Part shown: in pieces, positions 59,836 to 64,000 of the stretch
Position numbering within the stretch: the stretch's first letter is position 1
Layout of the letters: the number at the start of each line of letters is the position of its first letter
From: Pseudomonas frederiksbergensis
GTDB lineage: Bacteria; Pseudomonadota; Gammaproteobacteria; Pseudomonadales; Pseudomonadaceae
Direction of reading: 5' to 3'
Assembly (NCBI RefSeq): GCF_003732705.1
Contig: NZ_MOBR01000044.1
Coordinates: 86,546-150,545 of the forward strand
DNA length: 64,000 bases
Notes under the pieces: generated by a model
The model's database searches: none
What the model was told of the DNA's origin: nothing
Seen by the model: the letters and a program-made list of their open reading frames with translations, nothing else
Position numbers and translations under genes: made by a program

Positions 59836-61353
59836 CTACCGAACCTTATCTTCCCGTCCGCGCAATACCTTGTTCGGCATGGCAATCGCCGCCGCCAGCC
59901 CCAGCAACGACACCGCCGCGCTGACCATCAGCAAATGCCGGAACGTCAGCAGCAACTCCGCACGCAAGGCCTCTTTCGCCTCCCCCGGCGCGGCGTTCAA
60001 ACCGTCCAGCAACACATTCCCCGAGTGACCCTCGCCAATCAGCGCCGAGCCGCTCAGGTGGGCGAAACTCGAATCCTGCAACAGCGCCAACAACAGCGCC
60101 GACATCAATGCCACACCCATCGCGCCGCCCAACGAACGGAACAGATTGGTGGTGCTGGTGGCGACGCCGATGTCCCGCTGTTCCACCGAATTCTGCGTGC
60201 CCACCAACGAAGTCGGGAATTGCATGCCGCTGGCGATCCCGCTGAGCAACATAAACAGGCTGCTCATCAACAAGGCCTGGGGCGCACTGAACGCCATGCC
60301 GAGAATCGAGATTGGCATCAGCAGCGCGCCGGTCAGGATCATCGGCTTGTAGCGCCCGGTCACCGAGGTGCGGCGCCCGGCAAAATACGCGCCGATCGGC
60401 AAACCGATGGCCAGTGGCAGCAGGTGCAGCGCAGCGCTGTCGGCCCCGGCGCCGGTGACACTCTGAAAGCGCAACGGCATCAGCACGATCAACGAAATGG
60501 CCTGGAAACTGGTGAAGAAAATCGTGCACCAGCAGAAGATCGCATTGCGGTTGGCGAACAAATGCATTGGCAACAACGGCTCCCGCGCCCGCCGCTCATG
60601 CCAGACGAACACCGCCAGTACCAGCACCGCGCAACCGAGCAGGCCCAGCACTTCGGCGCTGCGCCACGAATGACCTTGACCGACCTGGGTGATGCCGAGC
60701 AGCAGGGCAGTCAAGCCGATGATCATCAGCACCGTGCCGAGGTAATCGATGATCGGTTTGCGCTGCGGCACCGGCAGCCCCACCAGCGTGCGATTGGCCA
60801 CCAGCCACGCGCCCAGGCCCAGGGGCAGATTGATCAAAAACACCCAGCGCCACGACAGGTACTCGGTCATGTAACCGCCGAGCACCGGCCCGGCGACACT
60901 GGCCACCGCGTACATGCTGCTGAAGTATCCCTGATAACGACCGCGCTCCCGGGGCGGGACGATGTCGCCGATGATGGCTTGGCTGACCGAAATCATCCCG
61001 CCAGCGCCGATGCCCTGGATGATCCGCGCCAGCACCAGTTGCTCCATGCTCTGGGCCATGCCGCAAAAGAACGAAGCGAGGGTGAACAGCCCCATGCCAA
61101 ACAGCATCAACTTGCGCCGACCGTACAGATCGCCGAGCTTGCCGTAGATCGGCACCGCCACGGTCATCGCGACCATGTAGCCGGAAATCACCCAGGCCAA
61201 TAGGCTGACGTCCTTGAACTGCGCGGAAATGGCCGGCATCGACACGGCGACGATGGTCTGGTCCAGCGCGCCGAGAAAGATCGCCAGCATCAAGGCGATC
61301 AAGACACTGCGGATGGCCGGTTTGGGCGTTTCAGGCTGGTTCAGATTGGTCAC
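59836..61353 (-). CDS. MFS transporter, DHA2 family (14 membrane segments)
   Basis: A 505-residue inner-membrane proton antiporter-type permease. It has DQTIVAVSMPAI in the first segment, the loop motif GKLGDLYGRRK after segment two, and GPVLGGYM in segment five, typical of drug:H+ antiporter-2 proteins. A GTG at 61353 preceded by GCAGG at eight bases is the best start; the TTG at 61386 is less likely. It lies 81 bases downstream of pobA on the same strand. A role in uptake or efflux of aromatic acids is possible from position only. Confidence 0.87.
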   Translation of the reverse strand: MTNLNQPETPKPAIRSVLIALMLAIFLGALDQTIVAVSMPAISAQFKDVSLLAWVISGYMVAMTVAVPIYGKLGDLYGRRKLMLFGMGLFTLASFFCGMAQSMEQLVLARIIQGIGAGGMISVSQAIIGDIVPPRERGRYQGYFSSMYAVASVAGPVLGGYMTEYLSWRWVFLINLPLGLGAWLVANRTLVGLPVPQRKPIIDYLGTVLMIIGLTALLLGITQVGQGHSWRSAEVLGLLGCAVLVLAVFVWHERRAREPLLPMHLFANRNAIFCWCTIFFTSFQAISLIVLMPLRFQSVTGAGADSAALHLLPLAIGLPIGAYFAGRRTSVTGRYKPMILTGALLMPISILGMAFSAPQALLMSSLFMLLSGIASGMQFPTSLVGTQNSVEQRDIGVATSTTNLFRSLGGAMGVALMSALLLALLQDSSFAHLSGSALIGEGHSGNVLLDGLNAAPGEAKEALRAELLLTFRHLLMVSAAVSLLGLAAAIAMPNKVLRGREDKVR

Positions 61354-61434
61354 GGGTAAAACCTGCGGGCAGTGATGGACCCGCAAGAGGCACGGCGAGC
61401 GGGTTGATGCTCGCCAGTGTAAGTCGGTAGGAAG

Positions 61435-62628
61435 CTATTCGATAGCCTCGTATGGAAGCCCGACGTAATTTTCTGCAATGGTTTTTCGACCGGCTTCGGA
61501 GTTGACGAAGTAGTCCAGTTCCGAGGCGCTGATGCGCTGGCTGAACGCGTCATGCTCGTCGAAGCGATGCAGCATCGAGGTCATCCACCAGGAAAAGCGC
61601 TCAGCTTTCCAGACTCGGCGCAGACAGATTTCGGAGTATTTCTCCAGCAAGTCCACGCGCCCGTCGCGGTAAACCTTCAGCAGAATATTGAACAGCGTGC
61701 TGACATCGCTGGCCGCCAGGTTCAGGCCCTTGGCGCCGGTGGGCGGGACGATGTGCGCCGCGTCGCCGACCAGGAACAGGCGCCCGTATTGCATCGGTTC
61801 CACCACGAAGCTGCGCAACGGCGCGATGCTTTTTTCGATGGACGGACCGGTGACCAATGTGTCTGCCAACGCTTGGGGCAGCCGGGATTTGAGTTCATCC
61901 CAGAAGCGTTGATCGGACCAATCTTCGACCTGCTCCTCGGCCGGCACCTGAAGGTAATAGCGGGTGCGGGTGGCCGAACGCATGCTGCACAGGGCAAAAC
62001 CCCGTTCGTGGCGCGCGTAGACCAGCTCTTCGTGGACCGGCGGGGTGTCGGCCAGAATCCCCAGCCAGCCAAACGGATAGACCCGTTCGAAAACCTTCAG
62101 GCACTCGGCGGGAATCGACTGTCGCGCTACACCATGAAAACCGTCGCACCCGGCGATGTAGTCGCAATCGAGACGCCAGGTTTCGCCGTCCTTTTCGAAC
62201 GTGACAAAGGCTTCGTCGCTTTTCATGCCGTGGGGAACGACATTGCTCACTTGATAAAGGGTCTGCGCCCCGGCGTCCCGACGGGCGGCCATCAGGTCAC
62301 GGGTGACTTCGGTCTGGCCGTAGATCATCACGGTTTTGCCGCCGGTCAGGGCCTGCAAATCGATGTGCACCTGACGGCCATCGAGGGCCAGGTCGAAGCC
62401 ACCATGCACCAGCCCTTCGGCGTCCATGCGCTGACCCACGCCAGCCTGGCGCAACAGCTCTACCATGCCTTGTTCAAGGACTCCGGCGCGGATTCGGCCG
62501 AGTACATAATCGGGTGTCTGGCGTTCGAGAATGACCGTGTCGATGCCGGCGTTGTGCAGCAATTGGCCGAGCAATAAACCGGACGGGCCGGCGCCAATGA
62601 TGGCGATTTGGGTTTTCAGCGTTTTCAT
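61435..62628 (-). CDS. pobA: 4-Hydroxybenzoate 3-monooxygenase (PobA)
   Basis: A 397-residue FAD-dependent hydroxylase that turns 4-hydroxybenzoate into protocatechuate with NADPH and O2. The GxGxxG motif is IGAGPSG (11-17), with LERQTPDYVLGRIRAGVLEQG, a strong match to the known P. fluorescens PobA, and LVGDAAHIVPPTGAKGLN for the second FAD site. ATG 62628 (MKTLKTQIAI) fits the family; a longer start at 62646 is not needed. It is divergent from its AraC-type regulator gene. Confidence 0.96.
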   Translation of the reverse strand: MKTLKTQIAIIGAGPSGLLLGQLLHNAGIDTVILERQTPDYVLGRIRAGVLEQGMVELLRQAGVGQRMDAEGLVHGGFDLALDGRQVHIDLQALTGGKTVMIYGQTEVTRDLMAARRDAGAQTLYQVSNVVPHGMKSDEAFVTFEKDGETWRLDCDYIAGCDGFHGVARQSIPAECLKVFERVYPFGWLGILADTPPVHEELVYARHERGFALCSMRSATRTRYYLQVPAEEQVEDWSDQRFWDELKSRLPQALADTLVTGPSIEKSIAPLRSFVVEPMQYGRLFLVGDAAHIVPPTGAKGLNLAASDVSTLFNILLKVYRDGRVDLLEKYSEICLRRVWKAERFSWWMTSMLHRFDEHDAFSQRISASELDYFVNSEAGRKTIAENYVGLPYEAIE

Positions 62629-62807
62629 TGTTGTTATGACTCGCAAGCTTCACGCGACCAGGGCCGGTGATTAATTTTTATGGATCGAGTGCTTGCATTT
62701 TTCCCTCGCGAGTCTGTCAATTGAAGGGGAAAACTGAGCCGATACCTGTACATTCTGCCAATCGGTGCGATTATCGCCCCGACTACTACGAGGCCTGGAT
62801 TGAAGTG

Positions 62808-63704
62808 ATGAACAAGCCTGACCTGCCTTCGATTCCGGTGTTCAAGCTCTACGGTGAAAGCCTGGACTGGCCGACCCCCGACTTGTTGCACTGTGAAACC
62901 ATTTCCAAACGCAGCCGCGAACATCAGTGGGAAATCAAACCTCACCGCCACGCTGATTTGTGCCAGTTACTCTTCGTTTTCAAAGGTCAGGCAGAGCTTG
63001 AAATCGAAGGTAAACGCACACAACTGACTGAGCCGGCAATGCTGATCCTGCCGCCGCTGTCGGTGCACGGGTATCGCTTTTCCGAGGACGTCGAGGGCTT
63101 TGTCGTGACCCTGGCCGCGCCATTGGTGGCGCATTTGCAGGCACAACTGGGCAACTCGGTGAATGCCCTGGCCCAAGCCGAAAGCTATCCGGCGGGCAAG
63201 GACAGCGAGTACCTCAACAGCCTGTTTGCGGCACTGCAAAGCGAGTACACCGGCCATCAACCGGCCCGGGAAATGCTCATGCATTCCCTGGTCAGCGTGA
63301 TCATGGTCTGGGTCAGTCGCCAGGTGTTGCAGCGACGCAGCGCCAGTCAGCGACCGCAGCGTGCGCGGGAATACCTCAATGGCTTTATTCAACTGGTGGA
63401 AGAAACTTACCGCCAGCACGTCAAGGTCGAGGACCTGGCCCATCGGCTGGGGATTTCCGTGTCGCACCTCAATGGCACGTGCCGTGAGCTGGCGGGGCAA
63501 CCGGCGTTGCAGATCATGCACGAGCGGCAGTTGCTCGAAGCCAAGCGTCTGCTGACCTATACCAGCATGACCATTTATGAAATGTCTGACGTGTTGGGGT
63601 TTTCCGATCCGACCAACTTCACGCGCCTGTTCAGGCGCCGCGTGGGGATCTCGCCCAAGGCTTTTCGCGACCGTTTGAAGGCCGATCAGGACAGCGAGGC
63701 CTGA
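62808..63704 (+). CDS. pobR: AraC-family activator of pobA (PobR/PobC-like)
   Basis: A 298-residue regulator. A cupin-like N-terminal sensor domain (about 25-140) precedes a C-terminal pair of helix-turn-helix motifs (about 195-290, ending FSDPTNFTRLFRRRVGISPKAFR). The start ATG 62808 gives MNKPDLPSIPVF; a long upstream frame is rejected. It is divergent from pobA with a 179-base intergenic region that should hold both promoters. Pseudomonas regulators of this type activate pobA with 4-hydroxybenzoate. Confidence 0.91.
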   Translation: MNKPDLPSIPVFKLYGESLDWPTPDLLHCETISKRSREHQWEIKPHRHADLCQLLFVFKGQAELEIEGKRTQLTEPAMLILPPLSVHGYRFSEDVEGFVVTLAAPLVAHLQAQLGNSVNALAQAESYPAGKDSEYLNSLFAALQSEYTGHQPAREMLMHSLVSVIMVWVSRQVLQRRSASQRPQRAREYLNGFIQLVEETYRQHVKVEDLAHRLGISVSHLNGTCRELAGQPALQIMHERQLLEAKRLLTYTSMTIYEMSDVLGFSDPTNFTRLFRRRVGISPKAFRDRLKADQDSEA

Positions 63705-63713
63705 CGCGCGGCG

Positions 63714-63890
63714 TTAGCGCAGGGCGTTGAGGGTCGCGTTGTGGGGAATGCAGCGTTCGTAGTTGCAGCTCGCGTATTCACGGGGCAGTTGTCGCAACTG
63801 CTCGACCCGCCACGCCGCGGTGCCATACAGCGCCAGCGTCGCCGCGCAGGTGACGAAAATGGCGAGGTATCTTCTTGTTTTGATGTTCAT
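63714..63890 (-). CDS. Small membrane protein, 58 aa
   Basis: MNIKTRRYLAIFVTCAATLA opens the sequence: a basic start and one hydrophobic segment (about 8-24). It ends with a short periplasmic part containing two cysteines (SCNYERC). The ATG has AGAGGT eight bases upstream. It is convergent with pobR, nine bases from its stop. I do not recognise it. Confidence 0.65.
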   Translation of the reverse strand: MNIKTRRYLAIFVTCAATLALYGTAAWRVEQLRQLPREYASCNYERCIPHNATLNALR

Positions 63891-63951
63891 GGCGTTGACC
63901 TCTGAACGAATACCCTTGGGTACTTACATTCAGCATAGGTCAGACAAGGGC

Positions 63952-64000
63952 AGCCGCAAGCGGCAAGTTTCAAGCTGCAAGCCGCGCGCCGTTAACTTGC
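63952..64000. repeat. AAGCTGCAAGC-type repeat fragment at window edge
   Basis: CCGCAAGCGGCAAGTTTCAAGCTGCAAGCCG resembles the element at 56649-56722 and runs off the window. Confidence 0.5.

Overview
The window looks like chromosome from a Pseudomonas of the fluorescens/putida lineage. Evidence is the high GC content with G/C-ending codons, protein sequences very close to known Pseudomonas ones (GlpK, ArgF, BfrB, MotY, GroEL, ColRS, BifA, SodB, PobA), at least five families of short palindromic intergenic repeats (REP/REPIN-like), and gene order that I recall from P. aeruginosa PAO1 in several blocks: glpFKRD; argF to argG; nth/rnf/metG; fxsA/groE; colRS/inaA/mexVW; icmP/bifA/sodB/argP; pobA/pobR. 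No rRNA, tRNA, CRISPR array, prophage, transposase or integrase was found.

Layout. 1-4.8 kb: glycerol regulon glpF-glpK-glpR-glpD on the minus strand, glpD cut by the window edge. 5.1-6.4 kb: YbaK-type deacylase and a PhzF-family protein. 6.5-8.6 kb: argF overlapping an orphan ABC ATPase. 9-14 kb: small unknown protein, a molybdopterin oxidoreductase, then grxD, bfr, bfd and a 2-Cys peroxiredoxin (iron and redox homeostasis). 14-18.2 kb: rnt-pyrC, motY, argG. 18.2-19.5 kb: an AT-richer patch with a two-TM protein of unknown function. 19.5-25 kb: LuxR-type response regulator, a 59-aa protein, nth and an aberrant Rnf/Rsx cluster (A, B, D, G, E). 25-28.6 kb: metG and apbC. 28.8-33.2 kb: SDR, HugZ-like protein, fxsA, groES-groEL with a structured leader.

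33.4-40.1 kb: PAP2 phosphatase, LTA-synthase-like sulfatase, colR-colS, a methyltransferase, an InaA/WaaP-type kinase and a 75-aa membrane protein, i.e. an envelope maintenance block. 40.3-44.5 kb: MexVW-like RND efflux pair. 44.7-50.1 kb: periplasmic iron-type set of two imelysins, a di-haem oxidoreductase and a DUF1513 protein. 50.3-52.3 kb: bifA. 52.3-53.4 kb: no protein gene, but a GC-rich structured repeat and a long folded leader ahead of an 82-aa Pseudomonas protein. 53.9-59.7 kb: sodB, LysE/ArgO exporter, ACT protein, argP, a nucleotide-sugar-type epimerase, a coiled-coil membrane protein and a Cache-domain protein. 59.8-63.9 kb: MFS transporter, pobA and its divergent AraC regulator, and a 58-aa membrane protein.

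The most unusual item is the Rnf-like cluster at 21.1-25.0 kb. No rnfC is present. RnfB lacks its N-terminal membrane helix and carries a long C-terminal tail with three RnfC-like helical repeats. RnfA has lost both, and RnfE one, of the cysteines that ligate the membrane [2Fe-2S] centre in canonical Rnf, while the flavin-attachment threonines of RnfD and RnfG remain. This suggests a rewired electron-transfer complex. All functional statements come from reading sequence and from memory of protein families; no database search was run.
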